From: Arenibacter sp. P308M17
Lineage (GTDB): Bacteria > Bacteroidota > Bacteroidia > Flavobacteriales > Flavobacteriaceae
Assembly: GCF_003426735.1 (NCBI RefSeq)
Contig: NZ_QVON01000010.1
Span: 1-64,000 of the forward strand
Length of the DNA stretch: 64,000 bases
Direction of reading: 5' to 3'
Part shown: positions 33,376 to 41,763 of the stretch, in pieces
How positions within the stretch are numbered: position 1 is the stretch's first letter
Layout: each line of letters starts with the position of its first letter
The notes under the pieces: generated by a model
The model's database searches: none
What the model was told of the DNA's origin: nothing
The model's input: only the letters and a program-made list of their open reading frames with translations
Program-made: the position numbers and the translations under genes

Positions 33376-35226
33376 TTAAAATTTAGTAATTAATTGTAGT
33401 TGAAAATTTCTATTGGGCATGGGCCTATAGGCCACATTCTGATAATTCTTATTAAATAAGTTGTTCACCTTTAAACCCAGAACAAATTTAATTTTGGAAA
33501 TCCTTGGCCAATGATAATCCAGTCCTATGTTGCTAACTGTATAAGAGGGCAAAGTACCACTGTTATCGGTAGTGGTGAAGACCGATCCATTATAAAGAAA
33601 TTGATAAAAGGCGACCAACTTCTTATATTGATAGGCTAAATTTGACCTCAACATATGCTCGGGAACATATAACAATTGCTTGTTGGTTTCATTATCGATC
33701 GACTTTGTAAAGGTATATTCACTTTCCCAAACCAATTCCTGGTCTCCCCATTTCCTCTTCCAATCCAAACCCAGTTCCAGGCCGTACTGGGAAACATCCT
33801 GAACGTTCATAGCCATCCAAATACCTTGCGCATTGGGCCGCCATTGAATGAGATTATCCGTTGTTATGCTATAGCCATTTAAAGTAAGGTCTATGTTTCC
33901 TACCTTAATTGTTTGGCCAAGTTCTACCTGCCAAGAGGTTTCCGGAAGTACATCCAAATTACCACTGGCCCCTGCCCCGGACCAGTACAGATCGTTAAAC
34001 GTAGGAATCCTATAGTTTTTGGAGGCGTTCATACTTATAAGGTAGTCCTTGGTCACCTTATAACTACTGTTCATTGAAAAAAGAAAGGGGCTTTGATAAT
34101 CGCTGACGATTTCCTGTCTCAGGTTAACCCCATAATCCCATTTATCCGAGAGTTCGTGAGTAAATAAAAAAGTAGCCGAAGCATACTTTCTTTGAGCATT
34201 TTCAATGGAAGTTCCTTTGGCCCAAATGGATGAAACATCGACGATCCCATTTAAGGCAATTTTATTGAATTGATATTTATAATCGTAGTTGGCCAAAACA
34301 GTATTGGCCTGCCCAAAACTATACTCCTCCCTTTGTTTATTGGGAAAATAGCGGTAACGTTCGTATAAATGCCCCACTTTTAAGCGAGCTACCCTCCGCT
34401 GGTCAAAACTGCCCAGCTCTATGAGCGACCTGTGGTTTAAATCCCGATAATTTTCATCGGCCGGAGCCGCCAAGGTCCCGGAAAAATCCCTATCCCCACT
34501 AAAGGTATTGTGATACAATTTTAAAATTCGCCCATCGGACAAAATAAAACCGACATTGGCATTTACATTAAGTTGATCGTATGCGCCATTTTTATTTCTC
34601 CTGTCCGTTCCCAAATACTTGTAATCGTTATCCGAGGTGATATGGTCGATTCCTATATGAAAGAACGTTTTTTCTTTACCAAGGGAAGTACTAAATGCCA
34701 GTTTACCGGTTTTAAAACTACCATAACTTGTAAGCAGAGTATTTTTCCAGCCGTCATTAAACTTAAAACTATCGTTCAAAAGAATAGTTCCGCCAACCGC
34801 ACCACTCCCATATTGCACGGAGCCACCGCCACTTCTTACCACAACATCCCCATAATTCCCTGGAATCAAAGTATTGAAATCTGTCTGACCGGTAAGCTGG
34901 GAATTTATATTGATGCCATTCCACACCACGGCAGTCTGTTGGGCATTGGTACCCCGAAAAGAAGCCGAGGATACCATTCCATAACCATTTTCCTTAAAAT
35001 ATATATTGGAATTATACCGTAATAGATCGGTTAGGGAAGTCCCGTTTTTTTGCTGTGTGGAATCACTGACAACCTTTACTTTTGTTCCCTTTGAAAAATG
35101 AAGCAGTTTGGCATCGCTCAAAATAACCTCGTCCAAAACAATAACACTATCCCTCTGACCAAAAACTTGGGCGAAGGCCAACAGTCCCATAAAAAATAAA
35201 AATAGTTGTTTTCTTTCCATATTCAA
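33376..35226 (-). CDS. btuB: TonB-dependent receptor, BtuB-type (cobalamin)
   Basis: A 616-residue outer-membrane receptor with signal peptide (LFLFFMGLLAFAQVFGQ). The plug domain spans about residues 45-160 (LTDLLRYNSNIYFKENGYGM, then FRGTNAQQTAVVWNGI and VVVRSGGGSVQYGSGAVGGTI), and the rest is beta-barrel ending in a C-terminal Phe (LQLITKF), as expected for BAM insertion. It is shorter than most Bacteroidota receptors and lacks a CarboxypepD_reg domain. The cobalamin riboswitch directly upstream supports the BtuB role. Start could be the Met two codons later. Confidence 0.9.
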   Translation of the reverse strand: MNMERKQLFLFFMGLLAFAQVFGQRDSVIVLDEVILSDAKLLHFSKGTKVKVVSDSTQQKNGTSLTDLLRYNSNIYFKENGYGMVSSASFRGTNAQQTAVVWNGININSQLTGQTDFNTLIPGNYGDVVVRSGGGSVQYGSGAVGGTILLNDSFKFNDGWKNTLLTSYGSFKTGKLAFSTSLGKEKTFFHIGIDHITSDNDYKYLGTDRRNKNGAYDQLNVNANVGFILSDGRILKLYHNTFSGDRDFSGTLAAPADENYRDLNHRSLIELGSFDQRRVARLKVGHLYERYRYFPNKQREEYSFGQANTVLANYDYKYQFNKIALNGIVDVSSIWAKGTSIENAQRKYASATFLFTHELSDKWDYGVNLRQEIVSDYQSPFLFSMNSSYKVTKDYLISMNASKNYRIPTFNDLYWSGAGASGNLDVLPETSWQVELGQTIKVGNIDLTLNGYSITTDNLIQWRPNAQGIWMAMNVQDVSQYGLELGLDWKRKWGDQELVWESEYTFTKSIDNETNKQLLYVPEHMLRSNLAYQYKKLVAFYQFLYNGSVFTTTDNSGTLPSYTVSNIGLDYHWPRISKIKFVLGLKVNNLFNKNYQNVAYRPMPNRNFQLQLITKF

Positions 35227-35267
35227 AAAGACCCTTTACCCGAAGATCCATTTTATTTTGTGTTGAA

Positions 35268-35475
35268 TATGGCAGGTCTCCTGACTTGCGTACTATCATT
35301 TACCTTCCCACCCTATTTTATAGGGCAGTGGTATTAGAAGAAATGATAGCCACCTACTGCGCACCGATTGAAAAATATCGGTGCCGATTCGGCACAGCTC
35401 ACAGTTGCGGGAACAGTTTCGGAATTTCACCGAATTCCCTTTTAATCCTATCCCTGTAACATTGGGAATAGAAAC
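35268..35475 (-). ncRNA. Cobalamin riboswitch
   Basis: On the minus strand the consensus parts occur in order: AAAAGGGAA and CGGTGAAATTCCG, CCCGCAACTGTGAGC, a variable stem GTGCCGA/TCGGCAC and GCACCGAT/ATCGGTGC, CCACTG, then GGGTGGGAAGG, and the B12 box AGTCAGGAGACCTGCC (35286-35271). This is a full class of Cobalamin element. It lies about 45 bp before btuB, so bound cobalamin should lower expression of btuB and the BtuG-like gene. No second riboswitch is seen before btuF. Confidence 0.95.
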
Positions 35476-35878
35476 CAAAATTCGATGCGAAACTACTACT
35501 TTTTTTGGAAGTATCACTGTTCTTTTTTTCTTTTTAGTTTGTTCGCCAATTCATGTTAATGCTACTATATATTGAAATTGCCTACTACCAACTGCCTTAG
35601 CCAACTTTGGATACCCGATACTAATCGCTATAATCATCGCAGCAAACCTGCCTAAAGGTCGGCAAAAACATAGGTTTTGGATGGAATGAAACTCATTGTC
35701 AAGGACTGGATGATTAATTGGCCGTAAGCTTTAGGCTGTATGCAGTTCGTAAAAAATTACCTACTGCCCACTGTCACTGCCAACTTTGAATCCCCAAAAC
35801 CAATCGTTCTGGGCTATTGGAAATTTAGATTCAAGAAATTAATACTACTTTTGAATTCCTAAACAAACTTGTAGCCCC
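35476..35878. other. Divergent region between btuB riboswitch and btuF, with direct repeats
   Basis: About 400 bp. It holds an imperfect 47 bp direct repeat: CCTACTACCAACTGCC at 35581 and CCTACTGCCCACTGTCACTG at 35760, each followed by CCAACTTTG and a CAATCG- or TAATCG-type end. A TACTTTTG box at 35846-35853 is a possible -7 element for btuF, about 25 bp before its start. I see no gene. Confidence 0.5.
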
Positions 35879-37024
35879 TTGAACAAAGTCTTTCTTTTAC
35901 TACTAATTCCATGTCTTTTATCCTGCAAACAGCCTAAAAAGGAGACTATTTCCAATTCCGATTTATCACAGGCCGTAAACATAGAATACGCTAAAGGTTT
36001 TACTATGGAGAGGACATCTTCCCATATAACCATTATCAAAGTATTGTCGCCCTGGCCAGAATCCGAGGACAGTTTTACCTATGCCCTGGTACCTAAGGAA
36101 CAATTGTCTACCATAACCCTGAACAGGGAGGATTACGATGCCATCATTGGGGTGCCCGTCCAAAATATAGTGGTGACCTCTACCACCCATATCCCTGCAC
36201 TGGAAGCACTGGGAGAAGTCGATAAATTAATTGGATTTCCAAATACGGAATACATATCTTCCCCAAAGACCAGAATACGAATCAATGAGGGATTGGTCCA
36301 GGAACTGGGCAACAATGAATCCTTAAATTCAGAAATGGTGATCGCCTTAAATCCGGAAGTAGTGATAGGGTTTAGCATTAACCACGAAAACAGGGCTTAC
36401 GAAACTATTCAAAGATCCAATATTCCGGTAGTGTACAATGGGGATTGGACAGAGGAAACTCCATTGGGAAAAGCGGAATGGATAAAATTTTTCGCCCCAT
36501 TTTTTCAAAAGGAAAAAGAGGCAGATCGTATCTTCTCCTCCATTGAGGAGAATTACAATAATGCCAAGGCCTTGGCTCAAAAAGCTAAAAATAGGCCCAA
36601 GGTATTAAGTGGTGCCCTTTATAAAGACATTTGGTACCTCCCAGGCGGCAAGAGTTGGGCCTCCAAATTTATAGAGGATGCCAATGCGGAATATTTATGG
36701 TACGATACCTCCTCTACCGGAAGCCTATCATTAAGCCTGGAAAGTGTTATTGAGCGGGGCCGTGATGCTGATTTTTGGATTTCCCCTTCACAATTTGGCA
36801 GTTACTCGGCACTAAGGGAAGCCAACCAACATTATGTTCAATTTTCTGCCTTCAGAAATAGAAAAATCTATACCTATGCCAATTCCAAAGGGGAGACCGG
36901 AGGATTGCTCTTTTTTGAGCTAGCCCCCAACAGACCGGATCTGGTACTGAAAGACCTTATCCAAATTTTTCACCCGGAAATGCTCCCGAACTATATGCCT
37001 ACCTTTTTTAAACCCTTGGATTAA
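35879..37024 (+). CDS. btuF: ABC transporter substrate-binding lipoprotein, BtuF-like
   Basis: A 381-residue periplasmic binding protein of the helical-backbone type (Peripla_BP_2). The lipobox is LIPCLLSCK. The body has YALVPKEQ and IVVTSTTHIPALEALGEVDKLIGF, then VVIGFSINHENRAYETIQRS and PVVYNGDWTEETPLGKAEWIKFFAPFF, as in BtuF/FhuD-type proteins. It starts with TTG, giving a short leader into the signal peptide. Its stop codon overlaps nothing, but btuC follows immediately, so the two are co-transcribed. Confidence 0.88.
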   Translation: MNKVFLLLLIPCLLSCKQPKKETISNSDLSQAVNIEYAKGFTMERTSSHITIIKVLSPWPESEDSFTYALVPKEQLSTITLNREDYDAIIGVPVQNIVVTSTTHIPALEALGEVDKLIGFPNTEYISSPKTRIRINEGLVQELGNNESLNSEMVIALNPEVVIGFSINHENRAYETIQRSNIPVVYNGDWTEETPLGKAEWIKFFAPFFQKEKEADRIFSSIEENYNNAKALAQKAKNRPKVLSGALYKDIWYLPGGKSWASKFIEDANAEYLWYDTSSTGSLSLSLESVIERGRDADFWISPSQFGSYSALREANQHYVQFSAFRNRKIYTYANSKGETGGLLFFELAPNRPDLVLKDLIQIFHPEMLPNYMPTFFKPLD

Positions 37025-38056
37025 GTGCTGCAATCTAAAACATATAGCACCTATTTTGTCCTGCTGCTGCTGGTTATGTTGGTTTGCTTTACGGTGAACG
37101 TCAGTTTAGGCTCGGTGTCCATCCCCTTAGGGGATACGTTGAATGCGATATTGGGCAATGCCACTACAGTGGATTCCTGGAGCTATATTATTTGGAACTA
37201 CCGAATTCCCAAAGCATTTACGGCCATTTTAACAGGTAGTGGTCTGGCTCTCAGCGGTCTATTGATGCAGACCTTGTTTAGAAACCCCTTGGCCGGCCCC
37301 TTTGTCCTGGGCATAAGCTCTGGAGCAAGTTTAGGCGCCGCCCTACTGATTCTAGGATCTTCCCTCTTCTCCGGCATGTTTGCCTTTGGTATACTAAACG
37401 ATATTTCCTTGGCTTTGGCTTCCAGTATCGGTAGCTTTCTAGTGCTATTGACGGTGATGGTGGTTGCCGCAAAGGTAAAGGACACCATGGCCCTACTTAT
37501 CATTGGCCTTATGTTCGGCAGCATTACCACCGCCATGGTAAGCGTGCTGTCCTATTTTTCCACTGCCGAAAAACTACAGCAATATGTATATTGGTCCTTT
37601 GGAAGTATCGGTAACTTATCATGGAACCAACTGTTATTGTTGTTCATAATCATAGGGGTTGGAATTTTGATCGGTGTTTTTTATATAAAGCCCTTGAACG
37701 CCCTATTATTGGGAGAAAACTATGCCAGAAGTCTGGGGGTCAATATAAAACGATCCCGATATTCCATAATTGTTGCCACAGGATTATTGGCTGGCGGGGT
37801 TACCGCTTTTGCAGGGCCCATTGCCTTTATAGGCCTGGCGGTACCCCACTTGACCCGACAGATTTTCAATACTACCGATCATAAGATTTTGGTACCGGCC
37901 GTGCTGATCTATGGTGCTATTCTTATGCTGGTCTGTGATACCATCGCCCAAATGCCCAATTCGGCCAATGTGCTGCCCATCAACGCCATAACATCCATCA
38001 TTGGGGCACCAGTGGTTATTTGGTTGTTGTTAAGGAAAAGAAAAATGATTTTTTAA
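37025..38056 (+). CDS. btuC: FecCD-family ABC permease, BtuC-like
   Basis: A 343-residue permease with about ten membrane segments. The signatures of the BtuC/FecCD family are visible: IIWNYRIPKAFTAILTGSGLALSGLLMQTLFRNPLA, GPFVLGISSGASLGAA, and GPIAFIGLAVPHLTRQIF near the C terminus. It begins with GTG directly after btuF. It would form the membrane dimer moving cobalamin (or a metal complex) into the cytoplasm; the neighbouring riboswitch and receptor point to cobalamin. Confidence 0.9.
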   Translation: MLQSKTYSTYFVLLLLVMLVCFTVNVSLGSVSIPLGDTLNAILGNATTVDSWSYIIWNYRIPKAFTAILTGSGLALSGLLMQTLFRNPLAGPFVLGISSGASLGAALLILGSSLFSGMFAFGILNDISLALASSIGSFLVLLTVMVVAAKVKDTMALLIIGLMFGSITTAMVSVLSYFSTAEKLQQYVYWSFGSIGNLSWNQLLLLFIIIGVGILIGVFYIKPLNALLLGENYARSLGVNIKRSRYSIIVATGLLAGGVTAFAGPIAFIGLAVPHLTRQIFNTTDHKILVPAVLIYGAILMLVCDTIAQMPNSANVLPINAITSIIGAPVVIWLLLRKRKMIF

Positions 38057-38119
38057 TTTCCGATCCATATTGGGTGACGTATTAATGAATTGGCAGGGCA
38101 ATAAGAGGAAAAAAAACAG

Positions 38120-38235
38120 TAAACTTCCTCGGGGCAAGCCTGTCTGCCGACAAAGGCAGGCCCACGAGGCATTGAAAGAAAATTCAAGTTTGATTTCGAC
38201 GCCCGCCTGAACGGAACGGGCAGGCAGGCGTCGGA
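38120..38235. repeat. REP-like GC-rich hairpins between btuC and btuD
   Basis: Two hairpins. The first (about 38128-38169) pairs CTCGGGGC with GCCCACGAG around CTGCCGACAAAGGCAG. The second pairs CGACGCCCGCCTG (38197-38209) with CAGGCAGGCGTCG (38221-38233), with one mismatch. The second belongs to the CCCGCCTGAACG...CGGGCAGG family seen also at 41697, 42593 and 54151. No coding frame. Confidence 0.6.
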
Positions 38236-38297
38236 GCATTTAAATCTCGATTATCGAGTAAAAACCAATACCTTAGCAACCCAATAAATTATCACAA

Positions 38298-39092
38298 ATA
38301 GATACTGCCACTCCCCATATCGCCCTGAAAACGGAAAACCTGAGCATAGGCTATTCCAACAAGAAGCAACAGACCTGCATTGCCAGTAACATTAATTTTT
38401 CCTTAGTACAAGGGGAAGTTGCCGCCATTGTTGGCGTGAACGGTATAGGAAAATCTACCCTATTGCGCACCCTTGGCAATGTACAGCCCAAATTATCGGG
38501 CCGTATTAGATTGAACAGTTTGCCTATGGAGCAATTTACTACGGCCGAGCTGGCCGCCGAAATTAGTGTTGTTTTAACAGAGCCCATAGCTTCCAAAAAT
38601 TTAACGGTGCTGGAACTCATTAGCTTAGGTAGGCAACCATATACCAATTGGCTGGGTACATTGACTGTAGAGGATAGGGACAAGATCTCGTTGGCAATGG
38701 ACATGGTCCAAATTTCGGAATTGAAATTTAAAAAGTGTTATGAACTTAGCGATGGACAATTGCAGCGTGTCATGATCGCCAGGGCAATCGCCCAGGACAC
38801 CCAACTTATTTTATTGGATGAACCTACAACACATTTGGACCTGTACCACAAGGTCCAAATATTAAAATTGCTCAAATCCATTGCCCTTGCCACTGAAAAG
38901 ACCATTCTCTTTACTACCCACGAAATTGAAATAGCCATCCAGTTGTGCGACAATATGTTGATATTGGAAAGAAACCGAAGCACCTTTGGCTCCCCCTGCG
39001 AATTGATACAAATGAAAAGTTTTGAAAATCTGTTCCCTCCGGACACCATTACTTTCGACCCCCAGACGGGTTCCTTTAGAGTTAATAAGTAA
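38298..39092 (+). CDS. btuD: ABC transporter ATP-binding protein, BtuD-like, with non-standard start
   Basis: An ATPase of about 255-264 residues. Walker A (GVNGIGKST), signature LSDGQLQRVMIARAIAQD, Walker B LILLDEPTTHLDL and H-loop TTHEIE are present. The conserved N-terminal strand (KTENLSIGYSNKK, then VQGEVAAIVG) lies upstream of the first standard start in this frame (GTG at 38436), which would cut Walker A in half. Between the in-frame stop at 38274 and that GTG there is no ATG, GTG or TTG. The likely start is CTG 38325 (LKTENLSIGY) or ATA 38298 (IDTATPHIALKTENL). I give the longer extent. Confidence 0.8.
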   Translation: MDTATPHIALKTENLSIGYSNKKQQTCIASNINFSLVQGEVAAIVGVNGIGKSTLLRTLGNVQPKLSGRIRLNSLPMEQFTTAELAAEISVVLTEPIASKNLTVLELISLGRQPYTNWLGTLTVEDRDKISLAMDMVQISELKFKKCYELSDGQLQRVMIARAIAQDTQLILLDEPTTHLDLYHKVQILKLLKSIALATEKTILFTTHEIEIAIQLCDNMLILERNRSTFGSPCELIQMKSFENLFPPDTITFDPQTGSFRVNK

Positions 39093-39155
39093 TAAAAACC
39101 AATCACCTTTTTTTTAACACAATCCATTATCTTTACAACAAAGACCGAGAAGTAA

Positions 39156-40505
39156 ATGAATGAATTGCTATTCTATGCAGTCCTTGCCCTAGTAGGCCTT
39201 GCCATTGGATATTTTCTAGGGAATTATATCCAAAATCTAAAAACAAAATCCAGCCAAAGCGCCCTTTTGGAACGGGAACAGCAATTGAGAACCAACCTCA
39301 ACGTCCTGGAACAAAAACTATTGGATGCTGAGGAATACAAAGCGCAATTACAATCCGAAAAGGAACAATTGGGTAATAAAATAGTCCGCTATCAGGCGGA
39401 AATGGAGAATTTAGACCTAAAAAACAGGGAACAAAAAGGGGAAGTAGAAAAATTACAGGAAAAATTCACCAAGGAGTTCGAGAATCTCGCCAATAAGATC
39501 TTGGATGAAAAGAGCACCAAATTCACCGAGCAGAACAGGGAGAACATTAAAAATATATTGACCCCTTTACAGGAAAAAATAATTCTTTTTGAAAAAAAGG
39601 TAGAGGATAGTCAAAAAGAAAGTGTGGGCATGCATTCCGCCCTAAAGGAACAATTGGCCAACCTTCAGACACAGAACCTTAAAATTACCTTAGAGGCCGA
39701 GAACCTTACCAAGGCCCTAAAAGGGGACAGTAAGATGCAGGGCAATTGGGGCGAATTGGTATTGGAGCGTGTCCTTGAAAAATCGGGTCTGGAAAAGGAC
39801 CGGGAATATACGGTACAACAAAGCTTTACCCGCGAAGATGGCAGTAGAGTGCTGCCCGATGTTATCATCAACCTGCCCGACGGCAAAAAAATGATCGTAG
39901 ACTCCAAGGTTTCCCTAACGCATTATGAACGCTATGTAAATGCGGAGGAGGAACTGAAGGATAAATTTCTTAAAGATCACATCAATTCCCTTAGAAAGCA
40001 TGTGGACCAACTTTCCGCTAAAAAGTACGAGGACCTGTATGAAATGGAGAGTCCCGACTTTGTACTTATGTTCGTTCCCATAGAACCTGCATTTGCCATT
40101 GCCATAAACAACGATAACAATCTGTACAACAAGGCCTTTGAACAGAATATAATCATTGTGACCCCTTCCACCCTATTGGCTACCTTACGTACTATAGACA
40201 CCATGTGGAACAATGAAAAACAGCAGCGTAATGCCATTGAAATTGCACGACAGGCAGGAGCCTTATATGATAAGTTTGAGGGCTTTGTGGGGGATTTGAT
40301 GAAGGTGGGCAAAAAGATGGATGAAGCCAAGGCCGAATACAAGGGGGCCATGGGCAAATTGGTAGATGGTAGGGGAAATATCATTACCAGTATCGAGAAA
40401 CTCAAGAAAATGGGCGCCAAGGCAAAAAAATCGATCCCCGAAACCTTGCTTAAGAGGGCGCAGGAAGATGATGATGAAAATGAGGAACCATTAAGCTTGC
40501 AATAA
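39156..40505 (+). CDS. rmuC: DNA recombination protein RmuC
   Basis: A 449-residue protein. It has an N-terminal membrane segment (ELLFYAVLALVGLAIGYFLG), a long coiled coil (about residues 30-190), and the RmuC nuclease-like domain (about 195-430), with QGNWGELVLERVLEKSGL, PDVIINLPDGKKMIVDSKVSLTHYERY and IIIVTPSTLLATLRTIDTMW. The D-(x)-DxK-type positions fit a PD-(D/E)xK fold. RmuC limits rearrangements at inverted repeats, to present knowledge. It follows the cobalamin genes but is unrelated to them. Confidence 0.93.
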   Translation: MNELLFYAVLALVGLAIGYFLGNYIQNLKTKSSQSALLEREQQLRTNLNVLEQKLLDAEEYKAQLQSEKEQLGNKIVRYQAEMENLDLKNREQKGEVEKLQEKFTKEFENLANKILDEKSTKFTEQNRENIKNILTPLQEKIILFEKKVEDSQKESVGMHSALKEQLANLQTQNLKITLEAENLTKALKGDSKMQGNWGELVLERVLEKSGLEKDREYTVQQSFTREDGSRVLPDVIINLPDGKKMIVDSKVSLTHYERYVNAEEELKDKFLKDHINSLRKHVDQLSAKKYEDLYEMESPDFVLMFVPIEPAFAIAINNDNNLYNKAFEQNIIIVTPSTLLATLRTIDTMWNNEKQQRNAIEIARQAGALYDKFEGFVGDLMKVGKKMDEAKAEYKGAMGKLVDGRGNIITSIEKLKKMGAKAKKSIPETLLKRAQEDDDENEEPLSLQ

Positions 40506-40669
40506 CTGGAAGATAAAGGGGCAGAAAGCAGTAGGTAGTAAACAGTAGGCAGTTTACAGCCCAATAAGGAGGAGGCCCGATTAGATTCAGACGGGATTTT
40601 AACCTTTGTCCAAAAAATAAATTTAACCTTTGATATGAAATTTCCATTAAAAAAACAATAAATAAACAG

Positions 40670-41026
40670 ATGAAAAAAATACTCGGATCAATCATGCTTG
40701 GCCTGGTCCTCATTATGGTGGCCTATTTTTGCTTTGTCTATTTTGTTCCCTACAGCGAAGGTATCCGCTCCGGGGAACTGATTAAAATAAGTGAGAAGGG
40801 GGTACTCGTAAAAACTTGGGAAGGCGAGATCAGTCAAGGAATATCCGGGGCACAGATTTTTTCCTTTTCGGTCCTAAAGGACGATGTAATTGCCAAGTTG
40901 AAGGAGTATCAGGGATCTTATGTAAAAGTGACCTATATAGAACGTTACAAGACCTTCTTTTGGTTGGGGGACACCAAATATTTTATCACTTCCGTGGAAA
41001 AGGAAAAATCGCCCCACATAAATTAA
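40670..41026 (+). CDS. Small membrane-anchored conserved protein
   Basis: A 118-residue protein: an N-terminal membrane segment (SIMLGLVLIMVAYFCFVYFV) then a small beta-rich domain (YSEGIRSGELIKISEKGVLVKTWEGEI and VKVTYIERYKTFFWLGDTKYFI). No enzymatic motif is seen. I recall that relatives in Flavobacteriia sometimes carry the name 6-phosphogluconate dehydrogenase, probably by transfer from nearby gnd genes; the sequence does not support that. It precedes the thioesterase by 4 bp. Confidence 0.75.
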   Translation: MKKILGSIMLGLVLIMVAYFCFVYFVPYSEGIRSGELIKISEKGVLVKTWEGEISQGISGAQIFSFSVLKDDVIAKLKEYQGSYVKVTYIERYKTFFWLGDTKYFITSVEKEKSPHIN

Positions 41027-41030
41027 AAAG

Positions 41031-41582
41031 ATGGACAAATTTAAAACCGCAAAACAATCCAGAATATCCATAACCGAATTAATGTTGCCTTCCCATTCCA
41101 ATTTCGGGGGAAAGGTACACGGGGGCCACATTTTAAACCTAATGGACCAGATAGCCTTTGCCTGCGCCTCCAAACACTCCAGGAAATATTGTGTTACAGC
41201 CTCGGTGAACAAAGTGGATTTTTTAAATCCCATTGAAGTTGGGGAGTTGATTACCCTTAAAGCCTCCGTAAATTATACCGGACGTACCTCTATGGTCATA
41301 GGCGTTCGTGTGGAATCCGAGAATATAACCACTGGTAAAAAGAAACATTGCAATTCCTCTTATTTCACCATGGTTGCCAAAGATTCGGACGGACGGAGTA
41401 CCCCTGTGCCAGGCCTGATCATTGAGGACGAGCAGGGAGTTCGCAGGTTTGCGCGTAGCATTCAACGAAAAAAACAGGCCATGTCCCGAAGTACCCAGTT
41501 TGATTCGTCCCAATTTAAAATCCATGACCACATAAAGGATTTGGACCAGGAAAATGTAAAAATAGACCTGGATCCCGCTTAG
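41031..41582 (+). CDS. Acyl-CoA thioesterase, hotdog fold (YciA/BFIT-like)
   Basis: A 183-residue protein. The hotdog core includes ITELMLPSHSNFGGKVHGGHILNLMDQIAF, with the conserved active-site region HGGHILNLMD, then VTASVNKVDFLNPIEVGELI and the strand TSMVIGVRVESEN. The C-terminal basic tail is helical. It likely hydrolyses fatty acyl-CoA. Its stop codon is the first base plus AG of a palindromic element that continues to the pgl gene. Confidence 0.9.
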   Translation: MDKFKTAKQSRISITELMLPSHSNFGGKVHGGHILNLMDQIAFACASKHSRKYCVTASVNKVDFLNPIEVGELITLKASVNYTGRTSMVIGVRVESENITTGKKKHCNSSYFTMVAKDSDGRSTPVPGLIIEDEQGVRRFARSIQRKKQAMSRSTQFDSSQFKIHDHIKDLDQENVKIDLDPA

Positions 41583-41763
41583 GGCCTGTTAACACTAAGC
41601 CCAAAAGTGGCTTTTCCGCCTTTTTCCGCATTTTTTTGTCCATTTTTGACGAGGTAGCCCACTATGTTTTACAAAAATGGCCTCGAAATCCGAAAACCCG
41701 CCTGAACGAACGGGCAGGAACCATCAAAAAATCCATGGATTTCGTTTAGTGCTAACAGGCCCT
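41581..41763. repeat. Palindromic element B between convergent stop codons
   Basis: A 183 bp element bounded by near-perfect 18 bp inverted repeats (AGGGCCTGTTAACACTAA at 41581-41598; reverse complement AGGGCCTGTTAGCACTAA at 41763-41746). The TAG stop codons of the thioesterase and of pgl are each formed by T plus the AG at the element end. The interior carries a CCCGCCTGAACG...CGGGCAGG hairpin (41697-41718). Two interlocked pairings are possible: CCATTTTT (41640-41647) with AAAAATGG (41673-41680), and CGAGG (41650-41654) with CCTCG (41681-41685), the topology of an H-type pseudoknot. Confidence 0.75.
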
